Positions 8,292 through 16,579 of a stretch of DNA of 51,956 nucleotides are shown piece after piece. A program made the position numbers and the translations under genes. Position 1 is the stretch's first letter, and every line of letters begins with the position of its first letter. The notes beneath the pieces were generated by a model, which searched no databases, was not told the origin of the DNA, and was given only the letters and a program-made list of their open reading frames with translations. This DNA is from an uncultured Pseudomonadota bacterium. GTDB taxonomy: Bacteria; Pseudomonadota; Alphaproteobacteria; RF32; CAG-239. The stretch spans positions 1-51,956 of the forward strand of contig CACWSG010000001.1 in assembly GCA_902763535.1 (NCBI GenBank). The letters run 5' to 3'.

Positions 8292-9260
8292 TTATTTTGC
8301 AATTTCTTTGCTTGTCTTATACATCGAAAAGACAATTCCGCCGAATAACAATCCGAAAGTTACCACCAAAGATTGCATTGCGGTTACTTCATATCCGAAT
8401 AAAACCGGCGCAAATATTTTCAAACCGATGAAAATCAAAATAATACTTATGGCATACTTCAAATACTTAAATTTGTAGACAATCGCTTCCAACAAAAAGT
8501 ACAAAGCACGCAGTCCCAAAATAGCAAAAATATTACTTGTATATACCACAAAAATATCTTGGGTGATTAAAAAGATGGCGGGTATGCTGTCCAGCGCAAA
8601 CACAACATCCATCAATTCAATCACAACCAAAGCAAAGAACAAAGGTGTAATATAATGTTTGCCGTTTTCTTTTACAAAGAAATGAGCACCGTCAATCTTG
8701 CCTTTGATATTAAATACCTTCGAAACCAATTTGAAAATTTTGGAATTTTCAAAGTCAGGTTCTTCATCATCTTTGCTCAAAACCATTTTGACACCGGTAT
8801 AAATCAGAATAGCTGAGAAGATATAAAGCACCCAGTGGAAATTGGAAACCAAAGCTTCACCGATACCGATTAACAATGCACGCATAACAATTGCGCCCAA
8901 TATTCCCCAAAACAAAACGCGGTGCTGATATTCTCGCGGTACACCGATGGATGCAAAAACCATCGACATAATAAAGATATTATCCAAAGACAAGCTTTTT
9001 TCGACCAAGAAGCCGGTAAAGAAATCCAGTCCTTTTTCACTGCCTTCTTCATATATCACAAATAACCCGAAAACACAGGCCGCCGCGATATACAAAACAC
9101 ACAATATCACTGTATGTAAAAAATTGGGAACCTCGTTTTTACGGTTAAAAACAAATAAATCAAAAAACAATAAGGCAACTATTACGATTCCAAAAATACT
9201 CCACATAACCACCGGCGACAAAGCCACATGAGGCGCAGTTAAAAATTCCCAAATTCCCAT
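8292..9260 (-). CDS. TerC/Alx-family integral membrane protein
   Basis: 322 residues with about eight to nine hydrophobic segments. The family hallmark is clear: 'FFTGFLVEKSLSLDNIFIMSMVF' near residues 80-102, with the conserved acidic residues in the membrane, and later 'VIELMDVVFALDSIPAIFLIT', the second copy of the same motif. TerC/Alx proteins are inner-membrane metal exporters; several are linked to manganese efflux and to supplying secreted metalloenzymes. The start at 9260 fits the family N-terminus and has a purine-rich stretch (AGAGGATAAGAGAT) just upstream. No yybP-ykoY-type manganese riboswitch fits in the 69-base gap behind it. Tellurite resistance, the historical label, should not be assumed. 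Confidence 0.92.
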   Translation of the reverse strand: MGIWEFLTAPHVALSPVVMWSIFGIVIVALLFFDLFVFNRKNEVPNFLHTVILCVLYIAAACVFGLFVIYEEGSEKGLDFFTGFLVEKSLSLDNIFIMSMVFASIGVPREYQHRVLFWGILGAIVMRALLIGIGEALVSNFHWVLYIFSAILIYTGVKMVLSKDDEEPDFENSKIFKLVSKVFNIKGKIDGAHFFVKENGKHYITPLFFALVVIELMDVVFALDSIPAIFLITQDIFVVYTSNIFAILGLRALYFLLEAIVYKFKYLKYAISIILIFIGLKIFAPVLFGYEVTAMQSLVVTFGLLFGGIVFSMYKTSKEIAK

Positions 9261-9295
9261 ATCTCTTATCCTCTATTCTTCTTTAGAAAATTTGC

Positions 9296-9316
9296 GGGGC
9301 AGGAAAAACCTACCCC
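9296..9316 (-). terminator. Hairpin after the small lipoprotein gene
   Basis: GGGGCAGG (9296-9303) pairs with CCTACCCC (9309-9316), one mismatch. On the minus strand it lies 13 bases after the lipoprotein stop. The following bases are only moderately T-rich, so it may terminate partly and let some transcripts reach terC. Confidence 0.5.
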
Positions 9317-9329
9317 TGATAAATCACAA

Positions 9330-9614
9330 TTATTGAGCGGCAGAACGCAACGAATTGATGATTGTGGTTGCCGAATTCAAAGCTGTATCGTCCAAGCCGG
9401 CTTTTTGCAAGGCCAATTTTTTGATACATCCTTGTGAAATGTCTTTAGCTGTTGCCATAACACCTGATGCAAACAAAGTTCCGTTGCTTAATCTGCTTTG
9501 AGCTTCGGTCATCATGCAAGAGTTCAGATTGCTCATTTCCGGAGATTGCAAGGCACTTAATGTATCACAAGCGGCCAATCCTAAAACGGCAGCCAAAATA
9601 AGATATTTTTTCAT
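9330..9614 (-). CDS. Small predicted lipoprotein
   Basis: 94 residues. The N-terminus is a lipoprotein signal: MKK, a hydrophobic stretch and the lipobox L-A-A-C with Cys16, so the mature protein is about 79 residues, lipid-anchored in an envelope membrane. The mature part has two more cysteines ('NSCMMTEAQSRL' and 'SQGCIKKLAL') that could form a disulfide. It looks mainly helical. I recognise no family. It is the gene upstream of terC on the same strand, with a weak hairpin between them. The LolCD system at the far end of the window would sort such a protein. Confidence 0.8.
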   Translation of the reverse strand: MKKYLILAAVLGLAACDTLSALQSPEMSNLNSCMMTEAQSRLSNGTLFASGVMATAKDISQGCIKKLALQKAGLDDTALNSATTIINSLRSAAQ

Positions 9615-9780
9615 TAATTATCCCCTATATAAAATTGTTACCACAGTCTGAGAAACTAGCATAGCTGCGCGATAATTTCAAGCAAATTACCCGACTTATC
9701 AAAAAGCAATCATTTAATGTTTGATTTTCAACTTATCGGTAATATACTGTTGCTATTATCAATATTGGAGAAAAACTACC

Positions 9781-10845
9781 ATGACACCTAAAAGAATAAT
9801 CCATTGCACAAATTTCAATTTTATCAAACGCATAGGTTGTTATATGAATATAGCACCTTATAAAATTTCGCACGGTTTGGTTCGTAACGGGCATAATGTG
9901 TTGGATTTCTCCGATCGTGATATATTAAAAGTTTTTGCCTGTTTCGGCAAACTCAAACAGTTGGGGCGCAAACCTTTTAACAAGCTGTTTTATGAATATT
10001 GCGTTGACACTCAGCCTGATGGCATTATCTTAGGTCATGCCGATACTATCACCCCGCAAACCTTGGCCGATATTCGCAAAGCACTTCCCAATACCAAAGT
10101 TTTGCAATGGAATGTTGATTGTATCAATCCTGAAATTGTTCCGGAAAATATTGAACACATCAAATCAAAAATTGATCTTGTTGATGCCACTATTATTACT
10201 ACGGCTGACAAAAATTTGTTGCGCCAATTTGACACCAAAAAGCATAGGGTCGGTTTTATGCCTAATCCGGTTGATGCTTCAATTGAAACAGGCAGGGCTT
10301 TTGAAATAGAAAACCCCGAATGGGATTTGGTATTTCCATCCAGTCCCAATAGTGAGCGTGAATTTGATGGTAAAATTATGAAAACCAAGGACATCTTGGC
10401 TCGCATTGAAAAAAATATTGATATGAACAAGGTGTTGTTCTCACGCGCTGACGGAATTAATCTAACCGGCGGAAAATATCAAAGCACCTTTGCCAATACG
10501 GCTATGGGATTAAACATCAATCGTAGCAATCATGACTACCTTTATTCATCTGACCGCATGGCCCACCTGATGGGTAACGGCGCTTTAGCCTTGATGGATA
10601 GACGCACCGGATTCGGCGATTTATTCAAAGATGACGAGATTGCCTTTTTCCAAGGTGAAGATGAGCTTTATGCCAAAATCAAATACTATCGCGCCAATCC
10701 GCAAGAACGTATGGCCGTTGCTAAAAAAGGCTGGGTTAAGTATCATCAATTATTCAACGAAAAACTTATCGCCAAATATATTGCCGATATAATGTTTGAT
10801 GAATTTAATCCTCAGGATTATCCTTGGCCGACTATTTGCGATTAA
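9781..10845 (+). CDS. CgeB-like glycosyltransferase (Glyco_trans_1_2 type)
   Basis: 354 residues from the ATG at 9781, chosen because a TTGGAG ribosome site lies just upstream; a longer frame begins at 9721. The protein opens 'MTPKRIIHCTNFNFIKRIGCY'. The C-terminal third has the features of the CgeB-like branch: 'FANTAMGLNINRSNHDYLYSSDRMAHLMGNGALALMDRRTGFGDLF', then 'YAKIKYYRANPQERMAVAKKGW'. It is expected to be a cytoplasmic GT-B sugar transferase. It stands apart from the polysaccharide cluster, about 3 kb downstream. The acceptor is unknown. Its 3' end overlaps the convergent membrane-protein gene by 14 bases. Confidence 0.75.
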   Translation: MTPKRIIHCTNFNFIKRIGCYMNIAPYKISHGLVRNGHNVLDFSDRDILKVFACFGKLKQLGRKPFNKLFYEYCVDTQPDGIILGHADTITPQTLADIRKALPNTKVLQWNVDCINPEIVPENIEHIKSKIDLVDATIITTADKNLLRQFDTKKHRVGFMPNPVDASIETGRAFEIENPEWDLVFPSSPNSEREFDGKIMKTKDILARIEKNIDMNKVLFSRADGINLTGGKYQSTFANTAMGLNINRSNHDYLYSSDRMAHLMGNGALALMDRRTGFGDLFKDDEIAFFQGEDELYAKIKYYRANPQERMAVAKKGWVKYHQLFNEKLIAKYIADIMFDEFNPQDYPWPTICD

Positions 10846-11473
10846 TTTTCAGGTTAACTGTTTTAGGCAGACTGAAATAACATTCAATTGAGCTCAGTAA
10901 AATCATCAGATATCCGACAGCTTCACAAGCCTCTTCAAACAGTTCTTTGACAGCCGATATACCGGTGGTATTCAGAACATTAACCATCAGCGGGCGATGA
11001 CCTATGCATTGAGCAACCGGTATGATGATAATCATTGAACAGCTCATCATATAAAAAGATGGAGAAGTAAAAAATCTTATCAATGTCTTTTTCAAGCAAT
11101 AACTGTATTGATAAGCTTTTCCAAAAGCAATCAACGGAAAAATAAATCCTATTCTCCAACTGATTACGGGTAAATGTTCATCAAAAAACATATCCAATTC
11201 GCGGCAAGCCGCCAAAAATGAGCATGAAGCCAACAGCCACAATACACAAGCATACTCAGGACGCAATTTCAATTGCACCAAAAAAATCAATCCTGATGAC
11301 AACAACAATCCCAACTGAATATTTTCAACAACACCATGCTCAGCAAAAGTTTTACTGTGATAAATCGATGATAAATACACCAAAAATAATACAAAAGCGA
11401 AAACTACGCAAAAGTATATAAACTGTCTTATTACATTAAAAACAATAGTTTTTTCTTGTTTAGAAAAAAGCAT
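10832..11473 (-). CDS. Membrane protein of unknown function
   Basis: 213 residues with about six hydrophobic segments: near residues 18-36, 50-66, 72-90, 104-118, 138-156 and 182-198. Charged landmarks between them are 'CRELDMFFDE', which places two acidic pairs at a membrane edge, and 'KELFEEACEAVGYLMILLSSIE'. These resemble conserved acidic sites of uncharacterised proteobacterial membrane proteins, but I cannot name the family. It is convergent with, and overlaps by 14 bases, the upstream glycosyltransferase gene; no terminator lies between, so antisense read-through is possible. The start is the ATG at 11473, close behind an AGGAG motif. Confidence 0.7.
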   Translation of the reverse strand: MLFSKQEKTIVFNVIRQFIYFCVVFAFVLFLVYLSSIYHSKTFAEHGVVENIQLGLLLSSGLIFLVQLKLRPEYACVLWLLASCSFLAACRELDMFFDEHLPVISWRIGFIFPLIAFGKAYQYSYCLKKTLIRFFTSPSFYMMSCSMIIIIPVAQCIGHRPLMVNVLNTTGISAVKELFEEACEAVGYLMILLSSIECYFSLPKTVNLKINRK

Positions 11474-11636
11474 TTTAGTCCAAGCTCCTTATTTTATATA
11501 CTGCGTATTATTATCTTAATAAAAAAGCAATGTCAACTATTTTATAAAAATAAAAGCTTGCTAAAAAGAATTTTTTTAGCTAATTTAACAGCGAGGTTTG
11601 TTGCTCAAAAAAAAATCAAACAGGAGACTAAATATT

Positions 11637-12425
11637 ATGAAATTTATCAAATATACTTTACTTATTTTATTGTTTTTAATTGTTGTCGGTGTTGCCGGAA
11701 CTTGGTTTTATCTTGATACCATTGTCAAAAAAGCCGTTAATAAATATGGTTCACAAATTGTCGGAACAGAGGTTAATCTGACATCTTTCAGTGTTAATCC
11801 GTTTAAAGGAACCTTAAATATCGGCGGTATTACCATAGGTAATCCGAATGGCTATTCGGCACCCAAATTGCTCACTTTGGGCGGTATCAATGTTAAGGTT
11901 AATCCCAAGAGCTTGTTTAGTGATACTATTGTGATTGAAGATATTTCAATTGATAATCCTACTATCACTTATGAAATGCCTGATTTTTCAACCAGCAATG
12001 TAATGCAAATTCAGCAAAATGTTGCTAAAAATTCGGCTTCCGAACCCAAAGCTGAAACTAAAGAAGAAGCTAAGGAAGAAACCTCATCTAAAAATATTGT
12101 CATCAATAAGGTAAGTGTTGCCGGCGGAATTTTGAGTGCCATTACTCCGCTACAAAAACACGAAACAGCATTGAATATTGATTTGCCGTCGGTTGAAATA
12201 GCCAATCTCGGTGGCGAGGGGCAAAAACTTACCCTTAAAGATTCAATTATCGAAATTTTTAACAAGATTTTATTCAATGCTACTTCAACTGTAACCAAAG
12301 TTTTGGGCAGTGCCAAAGATATGGCTAAAAAAGCAGCCGGTGCCGCTTTGGATAATGCCACCAACTTAAGCGATGAAACCAAAGATGCAGCCGGTGGCCT
12401 GCTTGATAGCTTAAAGTTTTGGTAA
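11637..12425 (+). CDS. AsmA-like membrane-anchored protein
   Basis: 262 residues from the ATG at 11637, preceded by an AGGAG site; a longer frame starts at 11598 without one. One N-terminal membrane anchor (residues ~4-27, 'YTLLILLFLIVVGVAGTWFYL') is followed by a periplasmic domain. 'VGTEVNLTSFSVNPFKGTLNIGGITIGNPNGY' and 'NPKSLFSDTIVIEDISIDNPTITYE' match the start of AsmA/DUF748-type domains, which form lipid-carrying beta grooves. A Glu/Lys/Ala-rich linker splits the domain. The end is Ala/Lys-rich and helical. At 262 residues it is much shorter than AsmA or TamB, so it may be a small helper in envelope lipid transport or biogenesis. A strong terminator follows. Confidence 0.75.
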   Translation: MKFIKYTLLILLFLIVVGVAGTWFYLDTIVKKAVNKYGSQIVGTEVNLTSFSVNPFKGTLNIGGITIGNPNGYSAPKLLTLGGINVKVNPKSLFSDTIVIEDISIDNPTITYEMPDFSTSNVMQIQQNVAKNSASEPKAETKEEAKEETSSKNIVINKVSVAGGILSAITPLQKHETALNIDLPSVEIANLGGEGQKLTLKDSIIEIFNKILFNATSTVTKVLGSAKDMAKKAAGAALDNATNLSDETKDAAGGLLDSLKFW

Positions 12426-12451
12426 TATCTGAATATCAAAAACAAAAAAAG

Positions 12452-12473
12452 GCGAGGGTAACCTCGCTTTTTT
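12452..12473. terminator. Rho-independent terminator between convergent genes
   Basis: Stem GCGAGG (12452-12457) / CCTCGC (12462-12467), loop GTAA, then T6; an A7 run precedes the stem so it works on both strands. The sirtuin stop lies within its T-run side, at 12472-12474. Confidence 0.88.
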
Positions 12474-13179
12474 ATTGTCGTAATAACTCCTCAACAAAGG
12501 CGGGGAGAGTAATCCCGGCCGGTCCGGTGATATGTTTATCAAAATAAAAATTATTGGAGGTTTCCTCCAAGTTAAACTCAACCGTATCCGCACCATAATA
12601 TTTGGCGGTTTGCACAAAGGCTGCCGCCGGAAATACCACACCGGAAGTCCCGATTGACAGGAATAAATCACATTTGCGCAACAAATTATCAACTTGATTC
12701 ATAAACAACAAATCTTCACCGAAAAACACAATATTCGGTTTCATCATACCCGGCACTTGACATTGTGGGCAAACAGTTTCGGTATCCACATCGCCCCAAG
12801 TCTCCAAGATATGCCCGCAATTCAGGCATACCGCTTGGTTGATAACCCCGTGAATATGATAAATGTTCTGATTGCCGGCTTTTTCATGCAAAGTATCAAC
12901 ATTTTGCGTAATCACCGATATTTCCGCATCCTTATATTCTTTTTGTAATTTAGTAATTGCCAAATGTGCCGGATTAGGTTGCGCTTTTACCAATTCTTGC
13001 TTCAATTCATTGTAAAAATCATGCACATAAGCCGGATTGTTCAAAAATGCCTCATGGGTGGCCACATCTTCAACCCGATGATTATTCCATAATCCGTTGG
13101 CGGCGCGAAAAGTTGCCAACCCCGATTCGGCAGAAATTCCCGCACCGGTTAAAATAAAAATGTTTTTATATTTTTGCAT
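12472..13179 (-). CDS. cobB: Sir2-family NAD-dependent protein deacylase (CobB-like)
   Basis: 235 residues from the ATG at 13179; an upstream in-frame start at 13242 would add 21 residues that do not match the family. 'ILTGAGISAESGLATFRAANGLW' is the NAD-binding motif, 'TQNVDTLHEKAG' and 'HIHG' hold the catalytic His, and the zinc cysteines are CLNC and CPQC. It removes acyl groups from protein lysines, making nicotinamide and O-acyl-ADP-ribose. CobB and SIRT5 use a Tyr-x-x-Arg pair to bind succinyl-lysine. Here Tyr56 is kept in 'DFYNELKQEL', but the Arg position (59) is Leu, which may limit it to deacetylation. It is divergent from queH. Confidence 0.93.
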   Translation of the reverse strand: MQKYKNIFILTGAGISAESGLATFRAANGLWNNHRVEDVATHEAFLNNPAYVHDFYNELKQELVKAQPNPAHLAITKLQKEYKDAEISVITQNVDTLHEKAGNQNIYHIHGVINQAVCLNCGHILETWGDVDTETVCPQCQVPGMMKPNIVFFGEDLLFMNQVDNLLRKCDLFLSIGTSGVVFPAAAFVQTAKYYGADTVEFNLEETSNNFYFDKHITGPAGITLPAFVEELLRQ

Positions 13180-13247
13180 TTGCTTTATTTCCAACAACGA
13201 TTTATAGTAAAAATTAATAATGTAAAAATTGTAAGGAATCAAGTATA

Positions 13248-13775
13248 ATGCGCTTCATCTTGTTATCTTGTTGTGCGCCGTGTTCTTGTGCGGTGATTAA
13301 AACCTTGGCCGAAAGGAAAGAAAATTTTGCTGTTTTGTTCTACAATCCTAATATTCGACCAATGACTGAATATCAAAAGCGGTGTGCCGAAAACAAACGC
13401 GTTTGTGAAATGTTCAAAGTTCCGTTTATTGAGCTGGAGTATGATAACGAGCGTTGGTGTGAGCTCACCAAAGGGCTGGAAGATTTGCCTGAACGCGGGG
13501 AAAGGTGCTCAATTTGTTTCGGTATGCGCTTACGCAAAGCTTTTGAATATGCTCTAGCTAACGGTTATGACGCGGTTGCCAGTGTTTTGGGCGTTTCGCG
13601 CTATAAAGACATAGACCAAGTTAATCGCGTAGCTCACGCCGAAGCTGACAGAGCAGGGCTGCCCTATCTCGAAATTGAGGGTAGAAAAGGCGGTCAGCAG
13701 GAACTTCGTTCACTACTTATTAAGGAATTTGCGCTATATAATCAAACATATTGCGGATGCAAACCTAACAAATAA
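13248..13775 (+). CDS. queH: Epoxyqueuosine reductase QueH
   Basis: 175 residues of the QueH (DUF208) family, the non-B12 enzyme that reduces epoxyqueuosine to queuosine in tRNA. The metal- and cluster-binding cysteines are all present: Cys8, Cys9 and Cys12 in 'LLSCCAPCSC', Cys pairs in 'GERCSICFGMRLRKA', and the C-terminal 'TYCGC'. Length is close to other short QueH proteins (~180-200). The ATG at 13248 is preceded by an AAGGAATCAAG ribosome site. It lies 12 bases before the iminopeptidase gene and is probably co-transcribed with it. No other queuosine gene is in the window. Confidence 0.95.
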   Translation: MRFILLSCCAPCSCAVIKTLAERKENFAVLFYNPNIRPMTEYQKRCAENKRVCEMFKVPFIELEYDNERWCELTKGLEDLPERGERCSICFGMRLRKAFEYALANGYDAVASVLGVSRYKDIDQVNRVAHAEADRAGLPYLEIEGRKGGQQELRSLLIKEFALYNQTYCGCKPNK

Positions 13776-13787
13776 GGAGTTGAAAAT

Positions 13788-14705
13788 ATGTTTTGGGATT
13801 CGTGGTTTTTACCCAAACCTTTTAACAGTGGCTATCTGCCGGAAGTCAACGGGCATTTGGTTTATTATGCCGAATATGGCAATCCTCAAGGTAAACCTAT
13901 GTTGATGTTTCATGGCGGTCCCGGTGGCGGAAGCAAAGCCGCATGGGCGCGTATGGTTGATTTGAAAAAATATCGAGTTGTGATGTTTGATCAGCGCGGT
14001 TGCGGACAATCACTACCTTTGGGAAAAATCGAAAATAATTCTACTGCTGATTTGCTGGATGATGCTTCGCGCTTGTTGGAATACTTAAAAATCAACCAAA
14101 AAATTGTTTTACGCGGCGGATCTTGGGGCTCTACCTTAGCTCTGTTATGGGCAGAAAGACATCCCGAACGTGTTGAACAAATGCACCTATCACAAATATT
14201 TTTGGCTAATGACGAAGCATTGCGTTGGGAAATGGAAGACAGTGCCTATATTTATCCCGAATTTGTCGTCTATCTCAATCATGCCAGCCAAGACAATATA
14301 GCTACTTATTATAACCAACTTATGCAATCTGATGATTTGGCCAAACAATTAGATGCCTACAATCATGGTTATTGGTATGAAAGAATTTGTTCGAGTATGA
14401 TGCCGCAATTTGGTAGCACTAAAGAGTTGAATCCCAACCAAATGGCTTCGGCACGCATTTATATGCATTATGCAGCACATAAGTTTTTCTTAAAATCCGA
14501 TACAATCCTTGATAATATCAACAAAATAAAGGATATACCATCAATCATTATCCATAATCGTTTGGATTTGGTTTGTCCGTTCAAGGGAGCTTATGATTTG
14601 CATAAAGCCATGCCGAATTCTAAATTGATTATTATTCCGGAATTTGGACATGGCGGAAAATTAATGCATAAAGCCATCAAAAAAGGATTTAAGCTGTTGG
14701 CTTAA
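13788..14705 (+). CDS. pip: Proline iminopeptidase (alpha/beta hydrolase, S33)
   Basis: 305 residues. Releases N-terminal proline from peptides in the cytoplasm. Diagnostic pieces: the oxyanion loop HGGPGGG at residues 42-48, 'VMFDQRGCGQS' after it, and the nucleophile Ser112 in 'RGGSWGSTLALLWAERHPERV'. The acid is in 'IIHNRLDLVCPF' and the base His in 'PEFGHGG'. No signal peptide. An AAGGAG site precedes the ATG at 13788. Activity on proline rather than other residues is a family-based assignment. Confidence 0.93.
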   Translation: MFWDSWFLPKPFNSGYLPEVNGHLVYYAEYGNPQGKPMLMFHGGPGGGSKAAWARMVDLKKYRVVMFDQRGCGQSLPLGKIENNSTADLLDDASRLLEYLKINQKIVLRGGSWGSTLALLWAERHPERVEQMHLSQIFLANDEALRWEMEDSAYIYPEFVVYLNHASQDNIATYYNQLMQSDDLAKQLDAYNHGYWYERICSSMMPQFGSTKELNPNQMASARIYMHYAAHKFFLKSDTILDNINKIKDIPSIIIHNRLDLVCPFKGAYDLHKAMPNSKLIIIPEFGHGGKLMHKAIKKGFKLLA

Positions 14706-14775
14706 CAAAATCGGCTTGCGTTATCACAAATAACTTGATACGATATGCTCAGATTGATTGATATAAGGTGAAAAA

Positions 14776-15366
14776 ATGCCGAAGGATTTTTATATTTTTC
14801 GCCATGGGCAGAGTACATATAATGTTGATGGGCGCATCCAAGGACAGACCAATGATTCTGTTCTGACTGATTTGGGAAAATCTCAAGCCTTAAAACTTGG
14901 TGAAAAACTCAAGGGAAGAGGGATTGAGGTCATAATTTCTTCGCCTTTAACTCGTGCTATGCAAACTGCCGAAATGGTAAATAAAAATCTGAATGTTCCG
15001 GTCGTTACAGATGAACATTTTATCGAGGTTGATGTCGGGATTGTCGAAGGTATGGCTTATAAAGATGTTATGAAACAATATAAGGATATTTTTGACAAAC
15101 TTCACTCAACCAATCTTAAAGATAATTTTGATGTGTGTTATCCTCAAGGGGAAACTAAGCGCCAAGTCCGCCAAAGAATATTGAATGGACTTAATAATTG
15201 GTGCCGCTGTGTCAATAATTATAAAATTATGGCCGTATCGTCGCATGGTATAGCCTTATCACAAATATCATCAGCTTTGGGGCAAAGATTGGATAATATT
15301 GAAAACTGCGCAGTACTGCACATAGCAGAGGATAACGGACATTGGAAAATAATCGAGAAGTTATAA
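14776..15366 (+). CDS. Histidine phosphatase (phosphoglycerate mutase-like)
   Basis: 196 residues of the histidine phosphatase superfamily. The catalytic RHG is Arg9-His10-Gly11 in 'YIFRHGQSTYN'; 'ISSPLTRAMQTAEMV' provides the second Arg; 'FIEVDVGIVEGM' carries the acid; 'AVSSHGIALSQI' holds the second His. This set occurs in cofactor-dependent mutases and in many phosphatases such as CobC and GpmB-like enzymes; the length (~196) fits a phosphatase. The substrate is unknown. The next small gene probably overlaps its end by 25 bases. Confidence 0.9.
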   Translation: MPKDFYIFRHGQSTYNVDGRIQGQTNDSVLTDLGKSQALKLGEKLKGRGIEVIISSPLTRAMQTAEMVNKNLNVPVVTDEHFIEVDVGIVEGMAYKDVMKQYKDIFDKLHSTNLKDNFDVCYPQGETKRQVRQRILNGLNNWCRCVNNYKIMAVSSHGIALSQISSALGQRLDNIENCAVLHIAEDNGHWKIIEKL

Positions 15367-15614
15367 AAGAACTTGAACATAATGATGAAATGGAGCAGGC
15401 GTATTACATCTTGCTTTCGTTATGTCGTGAGTATTCACTGAAAATGATAAACAATATAATCACCAAAGAAGAATGTTTTGCTAAAATCAAACAAATCAGA
15501 GAAGATATAAAACAACTTGATAAACAAGAACTCATCCGTAAAACCAATAAACTTTATCGTCCCATGTTGCAAATGTTAAAAGATGATAATTCTAAGTACG
15601 GAAAAAGTAATTGA
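15342..15614 (+). CDS. Small helical protein of unknown function
   Basis: 90 residues if it starts at the TTG at 15342, which has AGAGGA about nine bases upstream and overlaps the end of the phosphatase gene; the first in-frame ATG (15390) gives 74 residues but has no ribosome site. The product is charged and looks all-helical, ending in 'MLQMLKDDNSKYGKSN'. I see no known domain. The overlap suggests translation coupled to the phosphatase. Confidence 0.6.
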   Translation: MENNREVIKELEHNDEMEQAYYILLSLCREYSLKMINNIITKEECFAKIKQIREDIKQLDKQELIRKTNKLYRPMLQMLKDDNSKYGKSN

Positions 15615-15876
15615 ATTTAATCTGTTTACTTACTTTATCTGTTATGATGATGGCTGCTGCATTATTATGGCGGCTGGCATATATTATCAGGGCAGTTACA
15701 TATATTACAAATGTGATTACACTCTGCGTTTTAACCTTGTATAAATTGTCGCATAATGTATATTATGAATATTAAAATATTATTAAGATTTAGAGTTACC
15801 TGGATTTCCTTGACAAACTTTAGTTTTAGTTTTAGGTTTATTTACATAAAATTACTCATTATAAAATTATTTTCCT
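15615..15876. other. 262-base AT-rich intergenic region
   Basis: No open frame of note and no strong hairpin was seen, except for the promoter at 15810-15838 that serves the next gene. No clear terminator for the upstream genes was found. Confidence 0.5.
15810..15838 (+). promoter_or_regulatory. Sigma-70-type promoter for an SD-less gene
   Basis: TTGACA (15810-15815), 17 bases, TAGGTT (15833-15838). A 38-base A/U-rich leader without a Shine-Dalgarno sequence leads to the ATG at 15877. Confidence 0.55.
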
Positions 15877-16443
15877 ATGAACAGAAACGAATTATTTAGA
15901 GTGCTTGATGCACTTGAGGCACCGCTTCCTGATTTGGAATACTATGTGTCTCAAAAGCAAAAACAAAAAGTTTCAACTCCTTGTACCTTGGTTTATCTTT
16001 GGGACAAAGACAACAAACCAATCTACAAAAATGAGTTTGATCCCAGTCTGAAAGACCATTTTGTCGGCTTTTTGGTCGGAGACACGATTTTCTATACCCA
16101 GAAATTTCGTTGTGCTTTGGCCCAAGGTAAACCTCTTCACCTCATCAATGGTGAAGATTTGAACCGCATGATGCCGCAGGCCAAGTTCCTCAGTAACGCT
16201 TTTTTGCTGACCGAAAAAGCCGAGACAGAAGCTTATAGTAAACCCATGGACTGGTACAAAACAGTTGAAATTCTGCTTAGCCGTCACGTCTACATGTATG
16301 ACCTGATGGATATGGGAGCGTATATTACCCCTGATGAGGCTGGAAAATGCGTCATCTATTATCCCGGTGGTGATACATTCTACAACCAAGACGAAGTGGA
16401 GCTCATGAATACGGACTTTGTGGTTTGCTCGCCCAAAATCTAA
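15877..16443 (+). CDS. Unknown protein, first of a tandem paralogue pair
   Basis: 188 residues, no signal peptide or membrane segment. It is clearly related to the next gene: both share 'TP.TLVYL', 'F.GF...(D/N)TIFY.Q.F.C.LA', 'INGE.LN' / 'INGLQLN', and an 'R.HI/V.MY' segment near residue 140. The fold looks alpha/beta with a small enzyme-like core; I cannot place it in a family. It has its own promoter and terminator, and the bases before the ATG (ATTATTTTCCT) hold no ribosome site. Confidence 0.75.
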   Translation: MNRNELFRVLDALEAPLPDLEYYVSQKQKQKVSTPCTLVYLWDKDNKPIYKNEFDPSLKDHFVGFLVGDTIFYTQKFRCALAQGKPLHLINGEDLNRMMPQAKFLSNAFLLTEKAETEAYSKPMDWYKTVEILLSRHVYMYDLMDMGAYITPDEAGKCVIYYPGGDTFYNQDEVELMNTDFVVCSPKI

Positions 16444-16450
16444 AACAACG

Positions 16451-16492
16451 ACCTTGAGACATCTTCGTATGAACGATTTCTCAAGGTTTTTT
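16451..16492 (+). terminator. Rho-independent terminator
   Basis: Nine-base stem ACCTTGAGA (16451-16459) / TCTCAAGGT (16479-16487), then T-rich bases. It lies seven bases after the stop of the first paralogue. Confidence 0.88.
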
Positions 16493-16516
16493 GTTGTTTA
16501 TTTATTGAGTAATTTG

Positions 16517-16545
16517 TTGACTTTGATATGTGTAATTATTATATT
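16517..16545 (+). promoter_or_regulatory. Near-consensus sigma-70 promoter for the second paralogue
   Basis: TTGACT (16517-16522), exactly 17 bases, TATATT (16540-16545). The 34-base leader to the ATG at 16580 is A/U-rich and has no Shine-Dalgarno sequence. Confidence 0.7.
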
Positions 16546-16579
16546 TTCCGCACAAAACCTTATAATTAATTAAATTTTT

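Noticed and set aside
9261..9330. Manganese riboswitch (yybP-ykoY) before terC
   Set aside because: The gap is only 69 bases and is filled by the hairpin of the lipoprotein gene; the conserved riboswitch core was not seen.
10035..10430. 131-codon frame on minus inside the CgeB-like glycosyltransferase
   Set aside because: Shadow frame with no domain and no ribosome site; the plus-strand protein matches a known family.
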